Position numbers and translations under genes: made by a program. Below the pieces are notes generated by a model. That model saw only the letters and a program-made list of their open reading frames with translations, had not been told where the DNA came from and searched no databases. A stretch of DNA of 64,000 nucleotides from an uncultured Chloroflexota bacterium (lineage in GTDB: Bacteria; Chloroflexota; Dehalococcoidia; Lucifugimonadales; GCA-002694895). The stretch is from the NCBI GenBank assembly GCA_913045935.1, contig CAJWSY010000001.1, forward strand, positions 46,397 through 110,396. The letters run 5' to 3'. This document shows positions 9,980 to 21,927 of the stretch, piece after piece. The number at the start of each line of letters is the position of its first letter. The first letter of the stretch is position 1.

Positions 9980-10324
9980 TCATCTAGAGGTTAATCCTGC
10001 GCTTGTTAATAAACGATTTAACTCTTCTTCGATTATACTAAACTTGGATTCCTTTGATTTTTTTCTTGCCATAATTACTATATCGTTACCATAGATGATA
10101 TTAGCATTACGGATAATAGACCTTATTCTCCTCGTTATTTTATTTCTTTGTACGGAATTACCGTAATTTTTTACTGAAGATATCCCTACTCGAGTATACT
10201 TTTGACTATTTTTAACATATATGAGTATCAGATTATCAGATATTTTTTTCTTACCTGAAGACCAAACTAGTCTAAAATCAGTATTTTTTTTTAATCTTAT
10301 TATTTGATTGTCATAGCCAATCAT
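9980..10324 (-). CDS. rnpA: Ribonuclease P protein component
   Basis: RLKKNTDFRLVWSSGKK and RNKITRRIRSIIR motifs; position next to rpmH. Confidence 0.93.
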   Translation of the reverse strand: MIGYDNQIIRLKKNTDFRLVWSSGKKKISDNLILIYVKNSQKYTRVGISSVKNYGNSVQRNKITRRIRSIIRNANIIYGNDIVIMARKKSKESKFSIIEEELNRLLTSAGLTSR

Positions 10325-10341
10325 AAAATTCTCATGTTAAA

Positions 10342-10479
10342 TTAAGGTGACAATCTTGATCGTGATTTTGCCATCCTTCTCTTCAATACATTACGTCCAG
10401 ATTTAGTTCGCATACGCGATCTAAATCCATGCACTCGGGCTCTTCTTCTTTTTTTAGGTTGATATGTTCTTTTTGCCAT
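10342..10479 (-). CDS. rpmH: 50S ribosomal protein L34
   Basis: Own translation: [45 protein letters not shown]. Below the track length cutoff. Confidence 0.97.
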   Translation of the reverse strand: MAKRTYQPKKRRRARVHGFRSRMRTKSGRNVLKRRMAKSRSRLSP

Positions 10480-10579
10480 AGTTTTATTTGCGAAAAAAGG
10501 ATTATATAAATCTTTACAATGATGGTCAATCTTATTTTACCTTCATAAATGTAAGATTAAAACAACTTATATACAAATA

Positions 10580-11284
10580 TTAATCAAAATATTCTTTTTG
10601 AATTGAAATTATATCTTTAATTGCTGATTCTGCCATTTCAGTAGCTTCTATTAATTGAGTTTTACTAAATGTCCCACTTTCTCCTGTCCCCTGAACCTCT
10701 ATAATATTACCCATATCATCCATAACAAAATTAAAATCAACGCTAGCTTGAAAATCTTCCTCGTAATTCAAATCTAATATAATTTCATTGTTTACTATTC
10801 CTACACTGATCGCAGCTATCAAATTAAAATTAATATTATTTGTTAAAACATTAGAACTCTGTAGTTTTGTTATTGAATTTCTAAGTGCAATAACACTTCC
10901 AATAATGGAAGCCGTTCTTGTCCCTCCGTCAGCATTCAAAACATCACAATCAACTAAAAGTGAATTTTCTCCAATTTGATTTAAATCCACCACAGCCCTT
11001 AGGCTCCTTCCAATCAATCTTTGAATTTCTTTACTTCTACCACTGTTTGTATTATTTCTGCTAACTCTTGAATTTGTTGATCCGGGCATCATAGAATATT
11101 CTGCAGTAATCCATCCTTGACCTGTACCTTTCAGAAAATGAGGAACTTTATTTTCAAATCTTACGGCACAAACAACTTGCGTATTTCCCAAACTAATCAA
11201 ACAAGAACCGTCTGATTGATATTGAATATTATTTTCAATCGAAATTTTTCTAAGTTCATTATTTTTTCTATTATCAATTCTCAT
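10580..11284 (-). CDS. rph: Ribonuclease PH
   Basis: GNTQVVCAVRFE, GQGWITAEYSMMPGST, EIQRLIGRSLRAVVD, DVLNADGGTRTASI. Start trimmed from 11362 to MRIDNRKNNELR with an upstream AAGGA. Confidence 0.95.
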   Translation of the reverse strand: MRIDNRKNNELRKISIENNIQYQSDGSCLISLGNTQVVCAVRFENKVPHFLKGTGQGWITAEYSMMPGSTNSRVSRNNTNSGRSKEIQRLIGRSLRAVVDLNQIGENSLLVDCDVLNADGGTRTASIIGSVIALRNSITKLQSSNVLTNNINFNLIAAISVGIVNNEIILDLNYEEDFQASVDFNFVMDDMGNIIEVQGTGESGTFSKTQLIEATEMAESAIKDIISIQKEYFD

Positions 11285-11385
11285 CAATTCATCCTTAAAT
11301 ATAACTATCGAAACACATATAAATAAATAGTATCCTATGTGATAATTATATAGTAAAAACAATATATATATTTAAATATTTAATT

Positions 11386-13194
11386 ATGGATCAAAATTTA
11401 ATAAGAAATTTTTGTATTATTGCACACATTGATCATGGTAAATCCACCTTGGCCGACAGGTTAATTGAATTCACCAAGGGAGAAAAAGATGATAAAGACC
11501 AAATTCTTGATACTATGGATCTTGAAAGAGAAAGAGGGATAACAATTAAATCTCAAGCAGTCAGCCTCCCATTCAATTTAGACAATAAAACAACTTATAA
11601 TCTTAATTTAATAGATACTCCTGGGCATGTAGATTTTGCATCAGAGGTTTCTAGAAGTTTAAGATCATCTGATGGGGCAATATTATTAGTTGATGCTACG
11701 CAAGGCATACAAGCTCAAACTATTGCTAACACATACCTCGCTATCGACTTAGGGCTAACCATTATACCTGTGATCAATAAAATAGATTTACCATCTTCTC
11801 AAACAAAATCCGTGACTGAAGAATTAATATCAACATTCGGATTTATTGAAGATGAAATATTGCATTGCTCGGCCAAGACAGGAGAAGGAGTAAAAGAATT
11901 ACTTGAAAATATAATAAAAATCATTCCTCCTCCAAAAGGAGACCCTGGATTTACTAGAGCATTAGTTTTCGATTCAAAATATGATCAATACAAAGGAATT
12001 ATTAACTATGTGAGAATATTTGATGGAGAAATAAAATCTGGTGATAACCTGAGAACATTTAATTCTAAAAATGATTTTCTTGCCAATGAAGTTGGAATCT
12101 TCACCCCAGAACAAACTAAAAAACATTCACTTAAATATGGACAAGTAGGATATATCTACACTGGATTAAAAGAATTCAAAACTTTACCTGTAGGAGAAAC
12201 TATATTTAATCTAAACAATGAAAATATTGAGCCATTAATTTCTAACCAAGAATTAAAACCCAAAGTATTTGCAGGTATGTTTCCATTAGACCCAAATGAT
12301 TTTATTGATTTAGAAGAAGCTCTTTCTAAACTTCAATTAAATGATGCTTCAATTTTGTATTCAAGAGAAACTTCTCAAGCTTTAGGTCCTGGTTTCAGGT
12401 GTGGGTTTTTAGGTGTTTTGCATATGGAGATAATTCAAGAAAGAGTAGAAAGAGAATATGGAATAGAAATTATTATGACTGCGCCAAGCGTTGAATATAA
12501 GATCACATTAAAAAATGAAAAAACAATTTTAATAAATAATCCTTCCTCGGTAGAATTAGCTGACATAGAAAGTATTGAAGAACCTTGGATCAAAGCAACA
12601 ATAATTTGCCCTGATAAATTTATTGGTAAAATAATGGATCTAGTTACATCAAGAAGAGGAACTTCGTCAAATATTGAATATCTAAATACATCTGAAAACA
12701 AATCAAAAATTAATCGTATATTAATTTCATTTGAAATGCCTCTTGGGGAAATATTAGTTGGATTTTATGATCAACTAAAATCTGTTACACAAGGTTACGG
12801 ATCTATCGATTATGAAATTATTGGATTTAGAAAGTCTAATTTAGCAAAAGTGGACATACTAATTAATCAGGATAAAGTAGATTCACTTAGTACATTTATT
12901 TCAAAAGAAAAATCATACTATTATGGCCGTGAATTGGTTTCAAAATTAAAAGAACTAATTCCACGACAGTTGTTCGAAGTCCCAATACAAGCAGCTATTG
13001 GCTCAAAAATAATTGCAAGAGATAATGTGAAAGCACTAAGAAAAAATGTAACAGCAAAATGTTACGGAGGTGATATAACTAGAAAGAAAAAACTACTTGC
13101 AAAACAAGCTGAAGGGAAAAAAAGGCTTAAAAAATTAGGAAGAGTTGAAATCCCTCAAGAAGCTTTTCTGTCTATTTTAAATATAGATCATTAA
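11386..13194 (+). CDS. lepA: Elongation factor 4 (LepA)
   Basis: RNFCIIAHIDHGKSTLADRL, DTPGHVDF, NKIDLP, LepA C-terminus AKCYGGDITRKKKLLAKQAEGKKRLKKLG. Confidence 0.98.
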   Translation: MDQNLIRNFCIIAHIDHGKSTLADRLIEFTKGEKDDKDQILDTMDLERERGITIKSQAVSLPFNLDNKTTYNLNLIDTPGHVDFASEVSRSLRSSDGAILLVDATQGIQAQTIANTYLAIDLGLTIIPVINKIDLPSSQTKSVTEELISTFGFIEDEILHCSAKTGEGVKELLENIIKIIPPPKGDPGFTRALVFDSKYDQYKGIINYVRIFDGEIKSGDNLRTFNSKNDFLANEVGIFTPEQTKKHSLKYGQVGYIYTGLKEFKTLPVGETIFNLNNENIEPLISNQELKPKVFAGMFPLDPNDFIDLEEALSKLQLNDASILYSRETSQALGPGFRCGFLGVLHMEIIQERVEREYGIEIIMTAPSVEYKITLKNEKTILINNPSSVELADIESIEEPWIKATIICPDKFIGKIMDLVTSRRGTSSNIEYLNTSENKSKINRILISFEMPLGEILVGFYDQLKSVTQGYGSIDYEIIGFRKSNLAKVDILINQDKVDSLSTFISKEKSYYYGRELVSKLKELIPRQLFEVPIQAAIGSKIIARDNVKALRKNVTAKCYGGDITRKKKLLAKQAEGKKRLKKLGRVEIPQEAFLSILNIDH

Positions 13195-13196
13195 AT

Positions 13197-15779
13197 TTAA
13201 TTTAAACTAAAGGATGAAATTCCACCGTTTTTCTCTACTTCAATTGCTCTGTCAAAAGATTCTTTTAGAGATTCCAAATGAGTAATAACAATAATTTTTT
13301 TAAACTTATAATCATTTGAAATACTAACTGTTTGTATTGCCTCCCTAAGTCTATCTTGTCCCTCTTGATCTTGCGAACCAAAACCTTCATCAATAAATAA
13401 TATGGGAGATCTTACACCTGATCTTAAAGATATCAGTCTAGATAAAGCAATTCTAATTGCAAAATCTATTCTAAAAGATTCTCCTCCACTATATGTTTCA
13501 TAATCTCTTACAACACCATTATGATCAGCAATAAAAATTTCTATTTCTTGTGAAAAAGATTCAGATCCACTGATTTTTTTTCCATCTATTTTTCTAAATT
13601 CAACAGTCAAGTTATTTTCAGTCAATGCCGAAAGTAATTTGTTTGTTTCTCTACTTAATTCTGGTAAAGAATATTCAATTATTTGAGATGGAATTCCATT
13701 AGTGCCAAAACTTTTAACCAAAATTTCTAAATTATTTTGTTTTTCAAATAATTTTGTATTTTTAATTTTAGTATCTTCAACTAAGTCTAATTTAGATTGT
13801 AAGTTATCAATAAAATTTGATTTTGAATGTTTTTCATTCGTTAATTCTTTAATTTCAGATTCTAAGTTATGAATTACTTCAATATCAAAATCATAGACAT
13901 CTAATTTTTCATTATTTAAAATAATGTTTTCTTCTAAAATTTTAATATCATTTTCAATTATCTTTTTATCTTCATTCAACAAATTTAATTTTTGATTATT
14001 TTGAGTAGTTCTTGATAAAGCTTGATCCATATAAAACTTTTCTTTTTCTAACTCTATTTTTTGAGTCTGAACATTTTCTAGCAAATAATTATATCTATCC
14101 TGATCAAAATTCAGTTCATTAATTTCTTTGTTTAATGTGATTAATTGTTCATTCAAATCTTTATATTCAAAATTATTTTCCTTGTAATTAAGTAATGTAT
14201 TTTGAATTTTTTCTTTTTCTATAATTTCATTATTATAATTTTCACCCACAGTTTTAATTTTATTATTTTCAGATTCTAAATATTTTATTTGATTATCATT
14301 ATTTACATATAGATCAGTAATTGCTTTGTAATCCTTTCTAATTTGATCTCTAGTTTTTATCTGATCTGACAATTTTTTTTTATCTTTAATTAATTGAGAA
14401 TTGAATTGTTCAATTTCATTATTGTAATTTTCAATTAAGTCATTTTTTGAATTATCATCTATTTTCGATTTACAAACAGGACAAATATTATCATCAAATT
14501 TAAGCAAATCAATTTTTTGCAAAAAATCTTCAACAATATTTTCTTTCTTTAAAATCTCTTTATTTAAATTTTCTATATTTGAATCGTATGTAACAATTTT
14601 CATATCAAGTTCTTTAGAATCACTACTTGCATCTATTTGATCGTTTTGTAATTTAGTAATCGTATTTTTATTATTTGTATAAGTTGATTTTTCTGATTCA
14701 AGTTTCTTTTTCAATTCAATCAAATTTGCTGAAATATTATTTAATTCCAAATCATTATTTTTAATTACTGAAGTTAAGGTAATTTTTAATTTGTCAATTT
14801 TAGAATTAATTTCCTGATGTTTTGAAAATAATTTGCCTAAATCATTAAACTCGGCATATTTTAAAAGTATTTTCTCATAATCTAAATTAATTTTTTTCGA
14901 GTCAATCAACAACTTTTTATCACTCATTATTTCATCTGAAATTAATTGTATATCTGTGTTTTTAGATTTCAGATTTTCATCTAATATATTTTTCTTATCT
15001 ATATCTCCTTTTATTGCATTACTCAAATTATTAAACTCTAATATTTTTGATTCGTTATCTTTTTTTGTTTGCTCTTTATGTGACAACATTTGTTCAATTT
15101 CTTTTAATTTTTTCTTGTGTCCATTTAATCCTATTTGTTCAGGGTCTAATTGTAATAATTCGTCAGATATTCTTTCATTTAACATAGAATTAAATCCTAT
15201 CTGATTTTTTATATCATTTAATTTTTTTTTACTAAAATCAGATAATTTTTGCCATTCATTCAGGTTTAATATTTCAGACAATATTTCTTTTCTTTTTGTA
15301 GGTTGAGAAGTAGAGAATCTATCAGCATTTCCTTGCATTAGATAAGATGTATTAACAAATGTTTCATAGTTCATATTTACTATTTTTTCAATAATTCTTT
15401 GCGTTTCAGAAACAGTATTTCCAGATATTGAATTAAATCCTGTTCCATCAAATTGTTCAAAGTTGAGTTTTTGTGATCCTTTAGATTTAATAGATCTAAG
15501 GATTCTGTATTTTGTATTTGACAAAGATTCTGTAGTAATAAAATCAATGTCAAATTCAAGCTCAGCAAACATTTCATCCTCACCTTTAGATATTAAATCT
15601 TTAGAACTTTGAACTCTAGTTTTTCCCCATAACGACCATGTAATTGCCTCCAAAAGAGCAGATTTACCATTACCATTATCGCCAGTGATACAAGCAACAC
15701 TCCAATCATCAAAATCTAAAACATCAGTCTTACCTTTATAAGACATAAAATTATTTAATTTCAATTTTGAAGGAATCAT
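13197..15779 (-). CDS. sbcC: SbcC/Rad50-like SMC-type ATPase with CPVC zinc hook
   Basis: Walker A GDNGNGKSALLEAITW, long coiled coil, CPVC hook, YSGGESFRIDFAIRIALSRL signature, ILFIDEGFGSQD Walker B. Confidence 0.9.
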   Translation of the reverse strand: MIPSKLKLNNFMSYKGKTDVLDFDDWSVACITGDNGNGKSALLEAITWSLWGKTRVQSSKDLISKGEDEMFAELEFDIDFITTESLSNTKYRILRSIKSKGSQKLNFEQFDGTGFNSISGNTVSETQRIIEKIVNMNYETFVNTSYLMQGNADRFSTSQPTKRKEILSEILNLNEWQKLSDFSKKKLNDIKNQIGFNSMLNERISDELLQLDPEQIGLNGHKKKLKEIEQMLSHKEQTKKDNESKILEFNNLSNAIKGDIDKKNILDENLKSKNTDIQLISDEIMSDKKLLIDSKKINLDYEKILLKYAEFNDLGKLFSKHQEINSKIDKLKITLTSVIKNNDLELNNISANLIELKKKLESEKSTYTNNKNTITKLQNDQIDASSDSKELDMKIVTYDSNIENLNKEILKKENIVEDFLQKIDLLKFDDNICPVCKSKIDDNSKNDLIENYNNEIEQFNSQLIKDKKKLSDQIKTRDQIRKDYKAITDLYVNNDNQIKYLESENNKIKTVGENYNNEIIEKEKIQNTLLNYKENNFEYKDLNEQLITLNKEINELNFDQDRYNYLLENVQTQKIELEKEKFYMDQALSRTTQNNQKLNLLNEDKKIIENDIKILEENIILNNEKLDVYDFDIEVIHNLESEIKELTNEKHSKSNFIDNLQSKLDLVEDTKIKNTKLFEKQNNLEILVKSFGTNGIPSQIIEYSLPELSRETNKLLSALTENNLTVEFRKIDGKKISGSESFSQEIEIFIADHNGVVRDYETYSGGESFRIDFAIRIALSRLISLRSGVRSPILFIDEGFGSQDQEGQDRLREAIQTVSISNDYKFKKIIVITHLESLKESFDRAIEVEKNGGISSFSLN

Positions 15780-15785
15780 AAATCT

Positions 15786-16271
15786 TTAATTCACAACATC
15801 GTATTTAAAATCACAATAATCATCACCCTGCATTAAAGTTTTTTTACGAGTTAATTTTATATTTTGATTAAACCCTTTCACCAAATTAAAATCACGATTG
15901 CAAGAAAGATCAAATCCCAATTCCTCCAATCCCATAGATTTATACATTTCTGCATACTTACATCTCACTACGTTATAATGATAACTTTTATCATCTTTTT
16001 TTATAATCGAAGTTTCTAAAGATCCGTCTCTTGTCCATGGTTCTTGTCTGTCTATAAATGCTTCCAAAGAATTTCCTTTAATCTTTGTTAGTTCATATCC
16101 TTGTTCAATTGCTATGCCTTTTATAACTTCTGTAATGATATGCCGGGTTTTTTTAGTACCTAATTCCCCGGATAAATAATCTTTAAATTTCATAATAAGC
16201 TTAGCTTCTATTTCTCTTCTAAGTAGTATGCCTACTTTTTCGTTTATTTCATTATCACTTTTTGGAGCCAT
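15786..16271 (-). CDS. L-2-amino-thiazoline-4-carboxylic acid hydrolase (ATC hydrolase)-like protein
   Basis: [29 protein letters not shown]...[24 protein letters not shown] resembles the ATC hydrolase family as I remember it. Internal ATG start preferred. Confidence 0.7.
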   Translation of the reverse strand: MAPKSDNEINEKVGILLRREIEAKLIMKFKDYLSGELGTKKTRHIITEVIKGIAIEQGYELTKIKGNSLEAFIDRQEPWTRDGSLETSIIKKDDKSYHYNVVRCKYAEMYKSMGLEELGFDLSCNRDFNLVKGFNQNIKLTRKKTLMQGDDYCDFKYDVVN

Positions 16272-19200
16272 CACTATCCTCAATATATTTTGATAAAGGA
16301 CTAACATTATACTCAAATTTCTTACTATTCACACTAAGTATGGCAGAGTAAGCCCCATCAAGAGACGTGAAACATGGGATGTTTTTTTCGGCGGCTGCTC
16401 TACGAATATCAAATCCGTCCTTTATCATTTCACTTTCTCCTGTAACTGTATTAATTACTACATCGACTAATCCATGATTAATAACATCTACTACATTAGG
16501 GTGTTTTCCGGTAAAAACTTTAGGAATGAAATTCACGTCTATACCCATATTTTTAATAAAGTCTGCCGTACCTTCTGTAGCAAGTAAGTTAAATCCTTTT
16601 TCATCTAACTCTAAAACTATTTTTTCAAAATCTGATTTATCTCTGTCAGCAATACTGACTAAAACCGTACCTTTGTCTGGTATAGCCATACCTGAAGATA
16701 TAAGAGCTTTATACATTGCTTTATTAAATTCTTTATCTATACCCATAACCTCGCCTGTTGATTTCATTTCAGGACCTAAAGTTGTATCAACTCCGGTTAA
16801 TTTTGACATGGAAAAAACCGGAGCTTTTATAGCAAATAAATCTTTATTTTTATTCAATCCTCCAGGATAACCTAGTGAAGATAATAATTCACCTGCCATA
16901 ACTTTAACTGCAATATTTACCATAGGAATATTGGTGACTTTTGATATAAAAGGGATAGTTCTACTTGCTCGTGGGTTAACTTCAAGAACTAATACTTGTT
17001 GTGTTTTTTGATCTATAACATATTGTATATTCAACAATCCTTTGACATTTAAATTCAAAGCAATTTTAGTTGTATAGTCAATAATTTGATTAATATGATC
17101 GTCAGACAAACTGATAGGCGGATACACTGCCATTGAATCTCCGCTATGAACTCCTGCTTTTTCAATATGTTCCATAATTCCTGGTATAAATACATCTTTA
17201 CCATCACAAACAGCGTCAACTTCTATTTCTGTACCTAAAATATATTTATCAATCAAAACAGGTCTACCTTCTCCAGCTTGAAATGCATCTTTTAGTAATG
17301 AATCTAATTCGCTCTCTTTATATGCGATATCCATAGCTCTGCCTCCTAGCACAAAGCTAGGTCGGACAAGAACTGGATAGCCTAATTTAACTGCAATATT
17401 CCTTGCTTCTTCTTCATCGGAAGCAGTAAATCCTGGAGGATTTGGCACATCGATAGTTTTTAAAAATTGTTCAAACAAACCTCTATCAGATGCAGTGTTA
17501 ATAGAATTAACAGGAGAGCCCAATATTTGATATTTATTCAAGTTAATTTGTGAAGATAAATTAATAGCAGTTTGTCCTCCAAACTGTACTATTGTTTTTG
17601 TATCACTATTTAAATTTTCATTATCAATAATATCCGCAACGGATTCAAAATCTAATGGCTCAAAATACAGCCTGTCGCTAGTATCAAAATCTGTTGACAC
17701 AGTTTCCGGGTTTGAATTTATCATGATACTCTTATAATTTATATCATTTAAAGCCCATGCTGCATGCACTGAGCAATAATCAAATTCAATTCCCTGTCCT
17801 ATTCTAATAGGTCCACTTCCAAATACTGCTGCCTTATTTCCTTCCATTGATATAGCTTCATTTTCCTGTTCATATGTACTATAAAAATACGGAGTTAAAG
17901 CTTCAAACTCTGCTGCACATGTATCAACCATTTTGTACACAGGAGTTATATTTTCATCTTTTCTGTAGCCTCTAATATCTTCTTCTTTTATGTTTAGTAA
18001 AGTAGAAATCATTTTGTCACTAAATCCAGATTTTTTGTAATCTAACAAATTTTCCTTATCAAGCTTTGATTCTTTAATAGTTTTTTCTTTATCAATTATT
18101 GATTTAAATGCATTAAGAAACCAATAATCTATTCCTGTAATTTTATTAATATAATCAATATCAATACCTTTCCTAAGTGCGTATAATAGAGCCCATAATC
18201 TTTCGTCAGTCGGTTTGTAAAATTCTTTTTGATTTAATAGATTGGTTGTCCATTGTTCATCTTCCCAAAACAATGATTTTCCTGTGATTTCAAGTCCTCT
18301 TATAGCTTTCAAAAAAGCTGTTTTAAATGTTCTGTCAATCGACATAACCTCTCCAGTAGCTTTCATTTGTGTACCTAAAGTTCTGTCTCCATAAATAAAT
18401 TTGTCAAATGGCCACCGAGGTATTTTCACAACACAATAATCCAAAGCAGGCTCAAATACAGCTTTTGTTTTTTTTGTTATAGCATTATCAATTTGATCAA
18501 GTGTTTTTCCTATAGCGATTTTGGCAGCAACTCTAGCAATCGGATATCCTGTAGCCTTACTAGCCAAAGCAGAGCTTCGACTTACTCTAGGATTTACCTC
18601 AATCACATAATAATCATCTTTTACATTTTGCTCGGCAGGATCATTGGGTTTAATAGCAAATTGAACATTACATCCTCCTTCTACTCCAAGATGTCTTATT
18701 ATTTTCAAACTTGAAGATCTTAGCATTTGATATTCTTTATCTGTAAGAGTTTGGCTAGGAGCTACAACTATACTATCACCAGTATGCACTCCCATCGGAT
18801 CAATATTTTCCATATTACAGACTGTAATACAATTGTCATTAGAATCTCTCATAACTTCAAACTCTATTTCTTTCCATCCAACCAATGATTTTTCTATAAG
18901 AATTTGATTTATAGGGCTAGATTTAATTCCTGATTCTGCAATCTTTTCCAATTCTTCTAAAGTGTCTGCCATTCCTCCTCCAGTTCCTCCTAAAGTATAA
19001 GCTGGACGAACAACTACAGGTAATCCAATAGATAATGCAATTTCTTTAGACTCTTGAACAGTTTCTGCTACCGCACTAGTGGGAACCGGTTCTTCTATAC
19101 TTTTCATTAATTCTTTGAATCCTTCTCTATCTTCCGCTTTTTCTATAGTATCAATTGGAGAGCCTAGTAATTTTAAATTATATTTTTCATATATATTCTC

Positions 19201-19491
19201 CTTATGTAATTCCATAGCCAAATTTAAACCGGTTTGACCTCCGAGTGTTGGAAGCAATGCATCAGGTTTCTCATTCTTGATTATTTTTTCAATTGTACTA
19301 ACTGTCATTGGTTCTATATAAACTACATCAGCAATATCCATGTCAGTCATGATTGTGGCTGGATTAGAATTTAATAATATTGTTTTAATGCCCTCTTCTT
19401 TTAACGACCTGCATGCTTGCGTCCCAGCATAATCAAACTCAGCTGCTTGACCTATAACTATTGGCCCAGATCCTAGTACTAGTACTTTCAA
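16255..19491 (-). CDS. carB: Carbamoyl-phosphate synthase large subunit
   Basis: [30 protein letters not shown], duplicated ATP-grasp halves, [23 protein letters not shown]-terminal MGS-like domain. Confidence 0.98.
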   Translation of the reverse strand: MKVLVLGSGPIVIGQAAEFDYAGTQACRSLKEEGIKTILLNSNPATIMTDMDIADVVYIEPMTVSTIEKIIKNEKPDALLPTLGGQTGLNLAMELHKENIYEKYNLKLLGSPIDTIEKAEDREGFKELMKSIEEPVPTSAVAETVQESKEIALSIGLPVVVRPAYTLGGTGGGMADTLEELEKIAESGIKSSPINQILIEKSLVGWKEIEFEVMRDSNDNCITVCNMENIDPMGVHTGDSIVVAPSQTLTDKEYQMLRSSSLKIIRHLGVEGGCNVQFAIKPNDPAEQNVKDDYYVIEVNPRVSRSSALASKATGYPIARVAAKIAIGKTLDQIDNAITKKTKAVFEPALDYCVVKIPRWPFDKFIYGDRTLGTQMKATGEVMSIDRTFKTAFLKAIRGLEITGKSLFWEDEQWTTNLLNQKEFYKPTDERLWALLYALRKGIDIDYINKITGIDYWFLNAFKSIIDKEKTIKESKLDKENLLDYKKSGFSDKMISTLLNIKEEDIRGYRKDENITPVYKMVDTCAAEFEALTPYFYSTYEQENEAISMEGNKAAVFGSGPIRIGQGIEFDYCSVHAAWALNDINYKSIMINSNPETVSTDFDTSDRLYFEPLDFESVADIIDNENLNSDTKTIVQFGGQTAINLSSQINLNKYQILGSPVNSINTASDRGLFEQFLKTIDVPNPPGFTASDEEEARNIAVKLGYPVLVRPSFVLGGRAMDIAYKESELDSLLKDAFQAGEGRPVLIDKYILGTEIEVDAVCDGKDVFIPGIMEHIEKAGVHSGDSMAVYPPISLSDDHINQIIDYTTKIALNLNVKGLLNIQYVIDQKTQQVLVLEVNPRASRTIPFISKVTNIPMVNIAVKVMAGELLSSLGYPGGLNKNKDLFAIKAPVFSMSKLTGVDTTLGPEMKSTGEVMGIDKEFNKAMYKALISSGMAIPDKGTVLVSIADRDKSDFEKIVLELDEKGFNLLATEGTADFIKNMGIDVNFIPKVFTGKHPNVVDVINHGLVDVVINTVTGESEMIKDGFDIRRAAAEKNIPCFTSLDGAYSAILSVNSKKFEYNVSPLSKYIEDSDGSKK

Positions 19492-20588
19492 TTATTATCC
19501 TTTTTTGAATTAATTAAGTTTATAAATTCATCAAATACATATTCATTATCATATGGCCCTGGTGATGCTTCCGAATGATATTGAATACCCATAATAGGTA
19601 ATGTCTTATGTTTAATTCCTGAAACAGTTTCATCATTCAAATTAACATGAGTGATCTCAAGATCGTTTGATATTCCATTTGATTCGACTGCATAACCATG
19701 ATTTTGAGCTGTTATGTATACCTTTCCTGAAATCAAATCTTTTACCGGCTGATTACCTCCTCTATGTCCAAATTTCAACTTAAAAGTATTAGCTCCAAAA
19801 GATCTAGCTAATATCTGATGTCCTAAACATATTCCAAACATAGGATAATCATTTGTTAAATTTGCGATCTTCTCTACAAGGTATTCCATATTTTTGGGGT
19901 CACCTGGGCCTGGTGAAATTAAAATTCCGTCAGGATTATATTCTTTTAATTTTTTCAAATCAAAATTTGAAGAAAATATTTCTATTTCACAATTTCTTTT
20001 ATTTAATAACTTTAAAATATTTTCTTTTACACCACAGTCTATTACTGCTATTTTATATGAAGAATTCGTAATTGATTTTCCATATTTTATATTTAAAGAT
20101 TCTTTATTTGAAACACCTTCAGCTAAATCTAAGGAATCATAGGATGGCACTGATTCGAGGAATTTAATTCCTTCTTCTGGGTCTAACCCTTTGTATATAA
20201 CACCATTCATAACACCCTTAGATCTTATTTTTTTCACTACCGATCTTGTGTCTAAATCTGATATTCCAATTATTTTTTCTCTTTTTAAAAATTCATCAAT
20301 AGTAGTTTCTGAAGTGATATGACTTGGAATTGTTTCATGATGACGAACTACATATCCAGCAACTTGTATTTTATTTGATTCACTAATCAAATCATTAATC
20401 CCATAATTGCCAATCATTGGATAAGTTTGAATTACTATCTGCCCTCTATAAGAAGGGTCAGTCAATATCTCTTGATAACCGGTCATAGAAGTATTAAAGA
20501 CAACTTCTCCATAAGTCATTTTGGGATAACCAAAAATTTTACCTTTATAAATTGATCCATCTGATAAAATCAAATATCCTTCATTCAT
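19488..20588 (-). CDS. carA: Carbamoyl-phosphate synthase small subunit
   Basis: [60 protein letters not shown]. Start at [11 protein letters not shown]. Confidence 0.97.
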   Translation of the reverse strand: MNEGYLILSDGSIYKGKIFGYPKMTYGEVVFNTSMTGYQEILTDPSYRGQIVIQTYPMIGNYGINDLISESNKIQVAGYVVRHHETIPSHITSETTIDEFLKREKIIGISDLDTRSVVKKIRSKGVMNGVIYKGLDPEEGIKFLESVPSYDSLDLAEGVSNKESLNIKYGKSITNSSYKIAVIDCGVKENILKLLNKRNCEIEIFSSNFDLKKLKEYNPDGILISPGPGDPKNMEYLVEKIANLTNDYPMFGICLGHQILARSFGANTFKLKFGHRGGNQPVKDLISGKVYITAQNHGYAVESNGISNDLEITHVNLNDETVSGIKHKTLPIMGIQYHSEASPGPYDNEYVFDEFINLINSKKDNN

Positions 20589-21918
20589 TAAACTCTCCAT
20601 TAATAGAATATATAATTTCCCCATCGACTAATGTGGTCGTAATTAGGCCTGTCAATTCTGTTCCATTTATTGGTGTATTTTTGCCTTTAGAAACAAAATT
20701 GTTCGTGTCAACAATCCATTTTTTATTTAAATCAAAAATAGCTATATCTGCTGGATAATTTTTTTCAATTCTTCCTATTTTTTTATTTAGAAAACTAGCA
20801 GGATTAGAAGTCATACATTTCAATATTTTTGTCAATTCAATTTGCTTCAAATGCACTTTTGCTAAAACCGATCCTAAAGATGTTTCAAAATTACTTATAC
20901 CAAAAGCTGCCTGATTAATTGTTGTCATTTTATCTTCAAATCCATGAGGAGCATGATCTGTAGCAATTATTGTTATAAGATCATCATTTATACCTTCTAT
21001 CATAGAAAGTATATCTTTATCTGTTCTCAACGGTGGAAATACTTTTGCATTAGTATTGTAGGCATTTTCTCCAATTTGTTTTTGGTCACCTTCAAACGCA
21101 CCAAGAATAAAATCTTCTGTTAAAGTAAGGTGGTGAGGTGTTACCTCGGCTGTGTATTTAATTCCTCTAGATTTCGCCATTTTTAAAATATCCAATGATT
21201 GTTTAGCAGAGATATGACAAGCGTGATAATTACCTCCTGTCATTTCCGCCAAGAGAATATCCCTTGATAACATAGAAGCTTCTGCAGCATTTGGAATTCC
21301 CGCGCATCCTAGTCTTTGAGATAAATAACCTTCATTCATTACACCTTGCCCTTTAAAATTTATTTGCCTATCATCACAATGATTCATAATCGGCCTGGAA
21401 ACCATCTTGCTATACTCCAAAGCTGTTTTCATAATATTATTATCAGACACGGGTTCTCCGTCGTCGCTAAATCCTATTGCTCCAGCGTCAGCTAATGATT
21501 TCATTTCAACTATCTTCTCTCCTTCTCTGTTTTCTGTTACAGCTCCTATAGGCAATACTTTAACTTTAGCTCTGTCTGCGCATATATCTTTTAAATACTC
21601 AATAGAATCATATGAATCTAAAGCAGGAATGGTTGTTGGCATTGAGCATATTGTTGTAAATCCACCTTTAGCGGCTGCCTGAGTTCCTGTTAATATCGTT
21701 TCTTTATACTCATATCCCGGCTCTCTGAGATGTGAATGAATGTCTATAAATCCAGGACTGACTATGTAACCTTTTGCATCAATAATTTCCACATCTTTTT
21801 CATTAATCTCAATTTTGCCAACTTCTTCTATAAATTTCCCATTGATTAATATGTCTACATTAATCAGTTTATCTGATATCCCATCAAATACTTGCCCGTT
21901 TTTAATTATCTTCTTCAT
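20581..21918 (-). CDS. pyrC: Dihydroorotase
   Basis: GFIDIHSHLREPGYEYKETILTGTQAAAKGGFTTICSMP, TDHAPH. Confidence 0.97.
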   Translation of the reverse strand: MKKIIKNGQVFDGISDKLINVDILINGKFIEEVGKIEINEKDVEIIDAKGYIVSPGFIDIHSHLREPGYEYKETILTGTQAAAKGGFTTICSMPTTIPALDSYDSIEYLKDICADRAKVKVLPIGAVTENREGEKIVEMKSLADAGAIGFSDDGEPVSDNNIMKTALEYSKMVSRPIMNHCDDRQINFKGQGVMNEGYLSQRLGCAGIPNAAEASMLSRDILLAEMTGGNYHACHISAKQSLDILKMAKSRGIKYTAEVTPHHLTLTEDFILGAFEGDQKQIGENAYNTNAKVFPPLRTDKDILSMIEGINDDLITIIATDHAPHGFEDKMTTINQAAFGISNFETSLGSVLAKVHLKQIELTKILKCMTSNPASFLNKKIGRIEKNYPADIAIFDLNKKWIVDTNNFVSKGKNTPINGTELTGLITTTLVDGEIIYSINGEFNE

Positions 21919-21927
21919 GCTAATCTC

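Noticed and set aside
10527-10556. AATCTTA...TAAGATT inverted repeat between rph and rpmH
   Set aside because: Weak AT-rich stem with a 16-nt loop and no U-tract; not convincing as terminator or regulator.
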